A DNA stretch of 64,000 nucleotides, taken from the NCBI RefSeq assembly GCF_000968375.1, contig NZ_CP009933.1:3968001-4032000 (forward strand). Reading direction: 5' to 3'. This stretch comes from Clostridium scatologenes (GTDB lineage Bacteria > Bacillota > Clostridia > Clostridiales > Clostridiaceae). Shown in pieces: positions 56,447 through 64,000 of the stretch; the first letter of the stretch is position 1; every line of letters begins with the position of its first letter. A program made the translations under genes and the position numbers. Below the pieces are notes generated by a model. The model was not told the origin of the DNA, searched no databases, and was given only the letters and a program-made list of their open reading frames with translations.

Positions 56447-56469
56447 AAAATTCATACATTATTTTATAA

Positions 56470-56504
56470 AAATGCTATATATCAACTATAGCATTTATTT
56501 TTTT
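56470..56504 (+). terminator. Terminator after the recombinase operon
   Basis: AAATGCTATA (56470-56479) pairs with TATAGCATTT (56487-56496) and is followed by ATTTTTTTT. It would stop the recombinase transcript before the start-less S-layer frame. Confidence 0.8.
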
Positions 56505-56670
56505 GCCAGTTACTTGCTTTTTATAATATTTTATATTTTAATATTTATTTTATATTTATTTTTATAATAAAACAACATTTTTACTTTATTAAATATTTAA
56601 TAAATATTTATCAATGCAAGAATTACAATTCATTAATATAATATATGATTAATAAATGTTTTAAATATTC

Positions 56671-56698
56671 AAATGGTATAGTACAAGCTATACTGCCA
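56671..56698. other. Candidate tyrosine-recombinase site (11-6-11) before the S-layer cassette
   Basis: AAATGGTATAG and CTATACTGCCA flank TACAAG. The inner six bases of each arm are exact inverted copies and the outer bases differ, as in dif/Xer sites. It lies 15 bp before the open S-layer frame and 225 bp after the recombinase partner. It could also act as a weak terminator, since TTTTT follows. No second copy was noticed in the window. Confidence 0.45.
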
Positions 56699-56712
56699 TT
56701 TTTCGGATGTAA

Positions 56713-59700
56713 AAATATGGTTTTAAAAATGGAAATATAAGTGCTATTAACGCAACAACAGTTCAAGTAACATTAGCAAATACTCCAGTAACAACTCCAA
56801 CAACTGGAGACTTCACAGTAACAGTAGATGGAGCGCCAGTAACTGTATCAACAGTAGTTAAAGCTCCAAATACAACTAACTCTTATAATTTAACAATAGC
56901 TACATTAGCTAACAAAGAAGGTTCTTTAACAGTTAATGGAACATTAGCTACAATAACTGGAGCAGACTTTGGATATGACTTCAAAGCTCCAACAGTTGCA
57001 AGTGTAACTGGTGTAGATAAGAATCATGTACAAGTAGTATTTAGTGAAAAAGTTGACAAAGCAGCAGCTGAAACTACTGGTAACTATGATGTTACTAAGC
57101 TTGATGATTCAACATTAACAGTTTCTTTAGCTAAATTACAAGCAGATGGTAAAACAGTATTGTTAACTACAACTACTGCAATGGATACATTTGCTAATGG
57201 ATATATTGTAAAAGTTACAACTGGAGTTAAAGATGTTAAGTTAAATACAATTGCTTCAGATACTAAAACAATATTTAGTGGTGTTGGAACAGCTGCAACA
57301 ACTGGACCAGCTGTAGTAAGCGCAGTTTATACACCATCAACTTCATCAAAGATAGTTGTTAAATTTGATAAAGATATAAATACAACAATAGATAAAACTA
57401 AAATAACTGTTGGTGGAGCAGCTCTTGCATTAGGTGATTCTGTTTCAAGAACAAATACAGCAGAACTTACTATAACATTGTCATCATCAAGTAAAACTAC
57501 TTATGATGCAGCAGCAAGCAAGGATATAGTATTTGCTGAAGGTGCTGTGAAAGATACTGAAGCAACTCCAAATAGTATGGCAGCTGCAACTGTAACACCA
57601 GTATCAGCAGCTAAGCTAACAGTTGCAACTTATGACGAAGCTTCAAATAAATTTACTTTAACTTTTGATAAAGCAATAAATATATCAACTATAGATTTAA
57701 CTAAAGTTACTCTTAATGGAGAACCTTTAGCAGCAGCAAGTACAACAGTAAATGTTTTAACTCAAACAGCTAACAGCTCAACTTTAGAATTTACTTTAAG
57801 TGATGCAACAGACTTAACAAATGTTGAAGGTGCATCAACTACTTCTAGAGCATTAGTATTAGCAGCAGGATTTGCTAATGATGTAAATGGTAATCCAGTA
57901 GCAGATGCAACTTACACATCAGTACTAACATACACAGATGATGTAACAGCACCAGTAGTAAGTGGTGTAACATATAATGCTACTACTAACTTATTAACTA
58001 TAACAACTGATGAAGATGTAACTATTCCTGATTTAGACAAAGTTGCAATTTATGATGGTGACACTCAGTTATTCACTTTTGAAGGTCAAAAAGCAAATAT
58101 TAGTGCAGCTTCAGTAGGTGGAGCAGCTATTACAGATGGAACAGCTTCATCAAGCAAACAAATTAGATTATATTTGAATACTGGTGCTGGTAATGCAGCT
58201 GACCTTATGGAAGCAGCTTCAGTTAATAAGCAAAACTTAAAAGTTAAGTTCTTAAAAGCTGGTACAACAAGTGGACAAGAATCTCTTAAAGATGCAGCAG
58301 GTAATATATATGCTAAAGATGCAGATTCAATAGTTAACTTAACTTATACAGATCAAGATGCTGTTACAATGACAGGAGCAACTCAATCTGGTGTTGCAGC
58401 TGATCAAGTTAAGCTTACATTTAACAAATCACTAGCTGCAGAAGATTTAGCAGCAGGTAAGTTTACTATAGCTAAGAAGGATAATGCTCAAGTTACAGTT
58501 CCAGTAACAACAGTAGCTGCATATGACAATAACAAAACAGTAATACTTACAATGGACAAAAATAGTGCAAACTATGTAAATGGATATGAATATGTTGTAT
58601 CAACAACAGCAAAAGATATTTACGGAAATCCATATCAAGCACCAGTTGATGTTACAGGCCCAGATACTGATGCAGATAATGATTTCACTTTAAATACAGC
58701 TGCTACAGGAACAGCTTATAAATTAACAGGCGTAACTTATGCAGATGCAAATTCTGATTATACTGCAAATGCTGGAGACAAAATAACTCTAACATTTGAC
58801 GGCGCAGTATCTGTATCAGGAGATGTTACAGCTGATGACTTCGCACTTTCAGCAGGAAGCCTTGGAACTAACTTTACAGTTGCTCAAGGTTCAACACCAG
58901 AAAAACTAGATATCACATTAGGAACAGGAGCATCTTTCACTCTTGGAACTGATACAATTGATATAACTGGTACTGCTGCAAATAAACATATAGTAGGAGC
59001 TAATGGTGTTAAAGTTGATGCAGCTACTGCACCTATAACAATAGCGAAGCCAGATACAGTTAAGCCATATATAACTAAAGCAGTTTACAATGATGCTAAT
59101 GGAAGTGGTTCATTAAATGCTGGAGATACATTGACTCTTACATTCAGCGAACCAGTAAATGTTGATGCTGAAGATATACAAGCAGCAACTGCAGCAGCAA
59201 ATAATGATTTAATACTAAGTGCTGGAAGTTTAGTTCTTGATGGAACTCAAGTTTCAGTAGATGGAAATAATGTTACTATAGGAATTAAAACAGTAACAAC
59301 TGCTATAGTTCCAGGAACAACTACTATCAAGGGAGATGCCACTAACAACAATGCTATCCTTGATAAATGGGGTCTTAACTTTGATGCAGCAGCTTCAGCA
59401 GTTACTATAGAAAAATCAGATACAATAGCACCAACATTCTCAAATGTTAAGATTACTAAGGGCGATGGAAACACTGGTTCAGTTCTTGAAGCAGGAGATA
59501 AGGTTGTATTTAATGTAAGCGAAGCAATCCAAAAGGAAAGTGGAATCAACTTAAACGCACTTACATTATATGCAGGAGATACTGCAATTAAATATGCAAC
59601 AGACAATTCAGGAATTGGATTTGGTGGTGATGGTACAGGTGGAGTTACTGGAAACGTAGTAATAGATAACTCTGCTAAAACAGTAACTATAACTATAGCT

Positions 59701-59841
59701 ACAGCTGATGGATGGGTAGGAGCAGATATAAGCTCATTAAGTTCATTCAACATTAAGACATTAGGAAATGCTACATTTACTGATGCAAACGGAAATGAAA
59801 TTCAAACAGCTTCTGGATTTGGTTTATCAGTAACTAAATAA
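56713..59841 (+). CDS. S-layer-type Ig-domain protein, open frame lacking start, signal peptide and anchor (candidate silent cassette)
   Basis: The frame is open from 56713, just after TAA 56710-56712, for 1042 codons. The first possible start in frame is a TTG at 57160, already deep inside a domain and without a ribosome binding site. The upstream 150 codons (GNISAINATTVQVTLANTPV, TGDFTVTVDGAPV, VQVVFSEKVDK) are normal S-layer Ig-like sequence. About eight to nine such units follow, the last three with Y.DAN.....AGD..TLTF openings. It is Thr/Ala/Asp-rich, apparently Cys-free, with regular GCA/ACA/ACT codons. No CWB2, SLH or signal sequence. It is either the C-terminal cassette of a switchable gene or a 5'-deleted relic. 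The intact frame favours the former. Confidence 0.8.
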   Translation, partial: KYGFKNGNISAINATTVQVTLANTPVTTPTTGDFTVTVDGAPVTVSTVVKAPNTTNSYNLTIATLANKEGSLTVNGTLATITGADFGYDFKAPTVASVTGVDKNHVQVVFSEKVDKAAAETTGNYDVTKLDDSTLTVSLAKLQADGKTVLLTTTTAMDTFANGYIVKVTTGVKDVKLNTIASDTKTIFSGVGTAATTGPAVVSAVYTPSTSSKIVVKFDKDINTTIDKTKITVGGAALALGDSVSRTNTAELTITLSSSSKTTYDAAASKDIVFAEGAVKDTEATPNSMAAATVTPVSAAKLTVATYDEASNKFTLTFDKAINISTIDLTKVTLNGEPLAAASTTVNVLTQTANSSTLEFTLSDATDLTNVEGASTTSRALVLAAGFANDVNGNPVADATYTSVLTYTDDVTAPVVSGVTYNATTNLLTITTDEDVTIPDLDKVAIYDGDTQLFTFEGQKANISAASVGGAAITDGTASSSKQIRLYLNTGAGNAADLMEAASVNKQNLKVKFLKAGTTSGQESLKDAAGNIYAKDADSIVNLTYTDQDAVTMTGATQSGVAADQVKLTFNKSLAAEDLAAGKFTIAKKDNAQVTVPVTTVAAYDNNKTVILTMDKNSANYVNGYEYVVSTTAKDIYGNPYQAPVDVTGPDTDADNDFTLNTAATGTAYKLTGVTYADANSDYTANAGDKITLTFDGAVSVSGDVTADDFALSAGSLGTNFTVAQGSTPEKLDITLGTGASFTLGTDTIDITGTAANKHIVGANGVKVDAATAPITIAKPDTVKPYITKAVYNDANGSGSLNAGDTLTLTFSEPVNVDAEDIQAATAAANNDLILSAGSLVLDGTQVSVDGNNVTIGIKTVTTAIVPGTTTIKGDATNNNAILDKWGLNFDAAASAVTIEKSDTIAPTFSNVKITKGDGNTGSVLEAGDKVVFNVSEAIQKESGINLNALTLYAGDTAIKYATDNSGIGFGGDGTGGVTGNVVIDNSAKTVTITIATADGWVGADISSLSSFNIKTLGNATFTDANGNEIQTASGFGLSVTK

Positions 59842-59847
59842 AAAAGA

Positions 59848-59871
59848 AGAAGGAAGGGACACCTTCCTTCT
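59848..59871 (+). terminator. Terminator hairpin after the S-layer cassette
   Basis: AGAAGGAAGG (59848-59857) pairs perfectly with CCTTCCTTCT (59862-59871) around GACA, 7 bp past the stop. A strong, GC-richer stem right after the frame is typical of highly expressed genes. The T tail is weak. Confidence 0.7.
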
Positions 59872-59987
59872 CCCATTTAAATAAATGAACGGATAAAAAT
59901 GTACTAACATATCTAAAAATATCTTTAAATCACAAAAATAGTCAGGTCACATACTGGCTGAAAATTAAAATAATCAAACCAATATTC

Positions 59988-60022
59988 AGAGTATCTTTAG
60001 GGATACTCTTCTATTCTTTTTT
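59988..60022 (+). terminator. Orphan terminator-like hairpin
   Basis: AGAGTATC (59988-59995) pairs with GATACTCT (60002-60009) and is followed by TCTATTCTTTTTT. No gene ends directly before it. Very similar sequence occurs at 61007-61041, and a related hairpin lies at 60512-60565. Confidence 0.55.
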
Positions 60023-60114
60023 GAAATAATGTAAAAAATATGAGTTGAATAATTGAATGATATAGATAATAGTAATATAATCTAATTATGTGTAAAATAC
60101 AGGAGGTGAGGCAG

Positions 60115-60477
60115 ATGAAGAAACAAACAAAAATAGTAGCTGCAATAGTAATAGCAATAATAGTAATTATTGGTGGATATTACGGTTATCAAAAATATAG
60201 TCTTAATAAAAGAGTAGAAACATCAGATAAAATGATGAAAGACAAGGGTATAAAGCAAAATAATGCAGATAAAGCTATAGTAGATGAGATGTTAAAGAAT
60301 AATAATGATTTAGAATATGCATATATAAGTCATAATGGTGAAACTATAATGTTAAATTTAAAGTTTAAAAAAGGAATACAGGATAAAGATAAGTATACAA
60401 AGGTAAGTAAGTATATGGAAAAGGTTAGATCTCAGTATAAGGGCAAGAATATAAATGCCACAATGATTCCTAACTAG
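60115..60477 (+). CDS. Small membrane-anchored hypothetical protein
   Basis: 120 residues. An N-terminal helix (about 6-25, AIVIAIIVIIGGYYGY) is followed by an exported alpha/beta domain of about 85 residues ending YKGKNINATMIPN. The start is like the protein at 53898-54404, and the end is like the lipoprotein at 28730-29092, so it may combine a shared anchor with a shared domain. GGAGGTGAGG precedes the ATG at 60115. The frame opens nine codons earlier, but that start lies before the ribosome binding site. Confidence 0.75.
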   Translation: MKKQTKIVAAIVIAIIVIIGGYYGYQKYSLNKRVETSDKMMKDKGIKQNNADKAIVDEMLKNNNDLEYAYISHNGETIMLNLKFKKGIQDKDKYTKVSKYMEKVRSQYKGKNINATMIPN

Positions 60478-60511
60478 CAAAAGTGTGAACAGATATTCTT
60501 CATTAAAAAAT

Positions 60512-60565
60512 GAGTATGTACCAAAAGTGATTATTTATTGCTTCAATGCATACTCTTCTCTATTT
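60512..60565 (+). terminator. Possible terminator after the small membrane protein gene
   Basis: GAGTATG (60512-60518) can pair with CATACTC (60549-60555) over a long loop, followed by TTCTCTATTTTTATTTC. It is weak because of the 30-base loop. Confidence 0.35.
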
Positions 60566-60732
60566 TTATTTCAGTTATCTGTTATAGCGTATATAAACGA
60601 ATGTAAAAAACTTTTTTGAACATATATAATATTATACATGCTGCTTTTAGAAAAGTATTTTACTCGCTATTTCCTATAATTTTTATATTTACATATTATT
60701 CCAATTCTTAGATGTCACTATCTCTACAGCAT

Positions 60733-60927
60733 TTAATCCTTTCTTATTCCTTTAACTTCACTATCAATACTTTCTAGTTTATCTTTGGTTTCAGTTCTAA
60801 ATTCTGTTAAATCAGCTGTTTGTTCAATTACAGAATCTATCTTTTTTTCTATTCTATCTAGTCTATCGTTTGTTTTATCTTGACCATCTACTAATTGATT
60901 AAGTAATTCTAATATTCTATTTTCCAA
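60733..60927 (-). CDS. Small coiled-coil hypothetical protein
   Basis: 64 residues, mostly one charged heptad-type helix (NRILELLNQLVDGQDKTNDRLDRIEKKID, then FRTETKDKLESIDSEVKG). The frame extends further upstream, but GGGAG before the TTG at 60927 gives MENRILELL, the common start of small clostridial coiled-coil proteins. Function unknown. It may be a fragment of a longer protein. Confidence 0.5.
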   Translation of the reverse strand: MENRILELLNQLVDGQDKTNDRLDRIEKKIDSVIEQTADLTEFRTETKDKLESIDSEVKGIRKD

Positions 60928-60958
60928 GAATAGCAACTCCCTATCATTTATTTTAAAT

Positions 60959-60975
60959 AAAGGGGTCAGACCCTT
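60959..60975. repeat. REP-like palindrome GGGGTCAGACCC
   Basis: AAGGGGTCAGACCCTT is a near-perfect palindrome. Motifs of this kind are frequently found around REP-associated Y1 transposase genes, one of which is at the right edge of the window. Confidence 0.45.
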
Positions 60976-61057
60976 GGATAAATATGTAAGCAAAAGTCTG
61001 AAATTTGAGAGTATCTTCTTGGTGCTCTTCTATTCTTTTTTGCTCTAATCCTAAGTT

Positions 61058-62158
61058 TTATCCATCTGCTATGTCCTTTTTTAGTGAATAAAACTTTCCA
61101 TGAAAAGTTTTTATTTTTCCATCCAACTCCATTAAGGACAGCTTTTCTAAAATATCTATTTTGTCATTATGTATGATAATTTTTAATTCATCTATTGCTT
61201 TAGGCTCATTATTTATAGCATTCAAAATCACTTTTTCTGTACAATCTATTTTTAAATCATTTTTAACTTGTATAGTATTTATAAAATTATTGCTTTCACT
61301 TGTAATGTTAGGATGGGAATTAATTAATTGTTGCTGGCATATATAATGTTGCTCCATTTAGTATAAGTTTATTACATCCTTTACCTTCTTTAAAAAAAAT
61401 ATTATTAGGTACTGCCAAAACTTCTCTACTATATTTTTTAGCAAATGCTGCTGTTATAAGAGAGCCGCTATTTTCATCAGCTTCTACTACTAAAAGTTTA
61501 GTGCTGAAGGCTGCGATTAATCTATTTCTTTTAGGAAAGTTTTTTGGATAGGGCTTTGTTCCTGGTGGATATTCCGAAATTACTGCTCCATTTTCAATAA
61601 TTTTCTCCATAAGTTTTATATGTTCTTTAGGGTAAACTAAGTCAACACCATTACCTAGAAAAGCAATAGTATATCCTCCTGAGTTTATACAAGCTGTATG
61701 AGAATAACCATCTATACCTTTTGCCATACCACTTATGACAGGAATACTGTTTTTAGCCAGGATTTCTGCTGCTTCTTTAGCTACTTTTTACCATACCTAG
61801 TACAACCTACTATTCCCACTCCCATACAATCCTTATTAATTGTACCTAAATAGTATAAAAGAATAGGAGAATCTTTTATATTTTTAACTTCTAAAGGATA
61901 TAGGAAATCATTTATAGTAAGTAATCTTATATTATTTTTTTCACACTTTTTCATTATAAGGTTTGATCTACTCATAATATCACACTTAGAATTCAATATT
62001 ATCTCAGCTGTTTTTTCTCCTATACCTTCTACATTCATTAATTCTTCATTAGTGGCATTAAATATGTTTTTAGGAGTTTTAAATTTGTGCAGAAGCTTCT
62101 TTGCAGTTATAACTCCAATCTTTTGTAGTTCACTTAGCCATATCCAATATATGTCCAT
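61058..62158 (-). pseudogene. dprA: DNA processing protein DprA, broken by two frameshifts
   Basis: Three consecutive pieces in two alternating frames make one DprA. 62158-61781 carries the HhH/SAM-like N-terminal part and ends GIVGCTRYGKK-stop. About 61790-61320 resumes one base out of frame with the Rossmann core (VAKEAAEIL, SGMAKGID, FLGNGVDLVYPKEH, GAVISEYPPGT, NRLIAA, LLVVEA.E.SGSLITA). 61357-61058 returns to the first frame with the winged-helix C terminus (ILNAINNEPKAIDEL). The first break is at an A5 run where A6 would restore the frame. The GIVG..RYG region also seems about two residues short. DprA loads RecA on incoming single strands. Either a decayed gene or sequencing errors. Confidence 0.85.
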
Positions 62159-62172
62159 TTAAAAATTCTCCT

Positions 62173-63711
62173 TTATACTACTATCATGTTTGCTTGCTCT
62201 TTATCTAATTCCCTACACATAAGTGCCTTTGCTACATGTTTTTTTAGGATATTTTCTGATTCATCCATATCGGCAAAAGTTCTGGCTACCTTTAGAAACT
62301 TATGAAAGCTTCGTGCACTATATCTAAATCTATCATAAGCTTTTTCTAATAAGTTAGTACTTTCTTTATCTAATTTACAAAACTCCTTAATCATAGATGG
62401 TGTCATCTGAGCATTGCAATTTACTCCTTCTAAATTTTGAAATCTATTGATTTGTACTTTTCTTGTTCTTTCAACTTTTTCTCTTATTACTTCAGACGAT
62501 ATTCCTCTTTCATAACTTGAAAGCTTCATAAATTCAACTGGCTGTACATTCTTTTGTATGTCTATTCTATCTAATATAGGACCTGAAATTTTTTGCCTAT
62601 ATTTCAAAACTTCATAATCAGTACAGTGACATCTATCCTCTCCATAATATCCGCAAGGACAAGGATTCATAGCCGCTACTAACATAAAATTAGCTGGATA
62701 GGTATTTGTAAATTTAACTCTAGAAATAGTTACTTTATTATCTTCTAAAGGCTGCCTTAAAGCATCTAATGTTCTCTTATTAAATTCAGCTATTTCATCC
62801 AAGAAAAGTACCCCATTATGTGCAAGAGATATTTCTCCTGGAAGTGCATTATTGCCCCCACCTATAAGTGAATTAGTTGATGCATTATGATGAGGTGCTC
62901 TAAAAGGTCTTTCTTTAATAAGTTTTCCTTTATTTTTTAATAGCCCAGCTACGCTGTATATTTTAGTTACCTCTAGCGCTTCCTGCTCCGTCATATCTGG
63001 AAGTATTGTTGGAATTCTCTTTGCAATCATTGACTTACCACATCCCGGAGAACCAGAAAGTAGTATATTATGACCACCAGCTGCTGCTACCATTATGAAT
63101 TCTATAGCTTCATTCTGACCCTGTACATCCTGAAAATCCACAAGAAAATTCCGTCTTATCATCTGTTCATCTTTAAAATCTTCTAAATTACTATAATCAG
63201 CAGTTCCATCAAGAAAATCTACCACTTCCTTTAAAGTTTCAAATCCAAATATATTCACACCACTAACAAGAGAAGCTTCTCTTAAATTTTCTCTTGGAAC
63301 TATTAGATTATTGATTCCTTTCTTTTTTGCCTCAATAACCATAGGTAACGCTCCACTACAAGGCCTTAAATCGGCATTTAGGGATAATTCCCCTATAAAT
63401 CCAAATGAGGATAACTCATTCACATTTATTTGCTTTGACTGTATAAGAAGACCTATAGCCATACCTAAATCAAAATGTGATCCTCTCTTTTTCATATCAC
63501 AGGGTGAAAGATTTATTACTATTTTCATTTTGGGAAATTCATACTTAGAGTGAACTATAGATGCTTCAAGTCTTTCCCTTGCTTCTTTTATTGCAGTATC
63601 TCCAAGTCCCACAATAGAAACACATGGCTACCCATAAATAGTATCCGTTTCTATTTTAACTACATATGCATCTATTCCACTAATAGCAAAACTATTTATA
63701 ACTGAAGCCAA
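62173..63711 (-). pseudogene. comM: Mg-chelatase-like AAA+ ATPase ComM/YifB, interrupted by an in-frame TAG
   Basis: The long part (63612-62173, 479 residues) has the ChlI N-terminal domain and the AAA+ core: Walker A SGSPGCGKSM, Walker B GVLFLDEIAEF. It has the Cys cluster NPCPCGYYGEDRCHC and the C-terminal ARSFHKFLKVARTFADM. Upstream the same frame encodes the family N terminus (ASVINSFAISGIDAYVVKIE), but a TAG at 63628-63630 sits where a residue before Pro is expected (YG-stop-PCVSIVGL); one base change from CAG would explain it. Start taken as TTG 63711 with AAGGAG upstream; ATG 63720 is the alternative. ComM is a branch-migration helicase used in natural transformation. dprA follows by 14 bp and is broken too. 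Confidence 0.82.
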
Positions 63712-63748
63712 AGATTTCATCTCCTTTTTTATAATGTTCTAAAATTTA

Positions 63749-64000
63749 TTACAAAGCAATTTTGGTCTTTATAGCACTTTCCACAAACCTTTTATATAAT
63801 TCTCTTTCATTTCCTTTTTGAAAATATGAAAGCACTTCTTTTGTTATTATTAGTTTTTCTTTCTTTTCTCCTATATACATACTATAACTGCTCCATCTAT
63901 AATCTTCAGGCTTTTCAACCATGTTTGCTTTTACAGGATTAAGATGTAGATATCTACTAGCTTCTAACATGTACTTGTCATCTTCAATTAATTCTGACCT
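63749..64000 (-). CDS. REP-associated tyrosine (Y1/IS200-like) transposase, C-terminal part; 5' end outside window
   Basis: The frame is open to the window edge. It contains the RAYT-family segment EASRYLHLNPVKANMVEKPEDYRWSSY, which follows the catalytic Tyr region of Y1 transposases. The HUH motif lies beyond the window. Such proteins act on REP-like palindromes. One such palindrome is at 60959-60975. It ends 38 bp from the comM start. Confidence 0.8.
   Translation of the reverse strand, partial: RSELIEDDKYMLEASRYLHLNPVKANMVEKPEDYRWSSYSMYIGEKKEKLIITKEVLSYFQKGNERELYKRFVESAIKTKIAL

Noticed and set aside
57160..59841. TTG at 57160 as the true start of an S-layer gene
   Set aside because: There is no ribosome binding site or signal peptide, and 150 upstream codons in the same frame are clearly S-layer domain sequence, so this would begin inside a domain.
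63628..63630. TAG in comM as a pyrrolysine or other recoded codon
   Set aside because: Other genes give no hint of amber recoding, and the neighbouring dprA is also broken, so a disabling mutation or error is simpler.

Overview
The window looks like chromosomal DNA of a butyrate-forming Clostridium (Clostridium sensu stricto type). Signs are the very AT-rich sequence, strong AGGAGG-type ribosome binding sites, frequent GTG/TTG starts, a complete acetyl-CoA to butyryl-CoA operon, MurT/GatD, a viroplasmin-type RNase H, and several cell-wall-binding-repeat-2 (CWB2) proteins. I do not assign a species.

Layout. 1-2.7 kb: 3' end of a polysaccharide deacetylase, then gatD and murT. 2.9-10.8 kb: a leftward operon crt-hbd-thl-bcd-etfB-etfA followed by a PAS/AAA+/Fis sigma-54 activator gene. 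Just upstream of crt is a textbook sigma-54 promoter (10797-10812), with Rex-like palindromes and a possible activator site behind it, so butyryl-CoA formation appears to be under sigma-54 control with a possible redox layer. 11.3-31.9 kb: housekeeping and stress genes (clpB, two XRE/TPR regulators, RNase H, an FtsH paralogue, rhomboid, HD-GYP, a Fur-family regulator, mntP, DUF45 peptidase, S41 protease, SLAP-domain protein, ABC-F, EamA transporter). Copies of a dispersed small repeat lie between some of them.

32-60.5 kb is a surface-layer and envelope region. It holds a second SLAP protein, a lipoprotein membrane-fusion protein with two ABC-2 permeases, four CWB2 proteins (three long, one short), a WG-repeat protein, and a MarR-led operon of three TolC-like proteins, which is odd in a bacterium with no outer membrane. 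It ends with a tyrosine recombinase, a small DNA-binding-like partner, a candidate 11-6-11 recombination site, and a 3.1-kb S-layer-type open frame that has no start codon, signal peptide or anchor. I read this last group as a candidate S-layer switching locus with a silent cassette.

60.5-64 kb: a small coiled-coil protein, dprA broken by two frameshifts, comM/yifB broken by an in-frame TAG, and the end of a REP-associated (Y1) transposase. No rRNA, tRNA or CRISPR array was seen.
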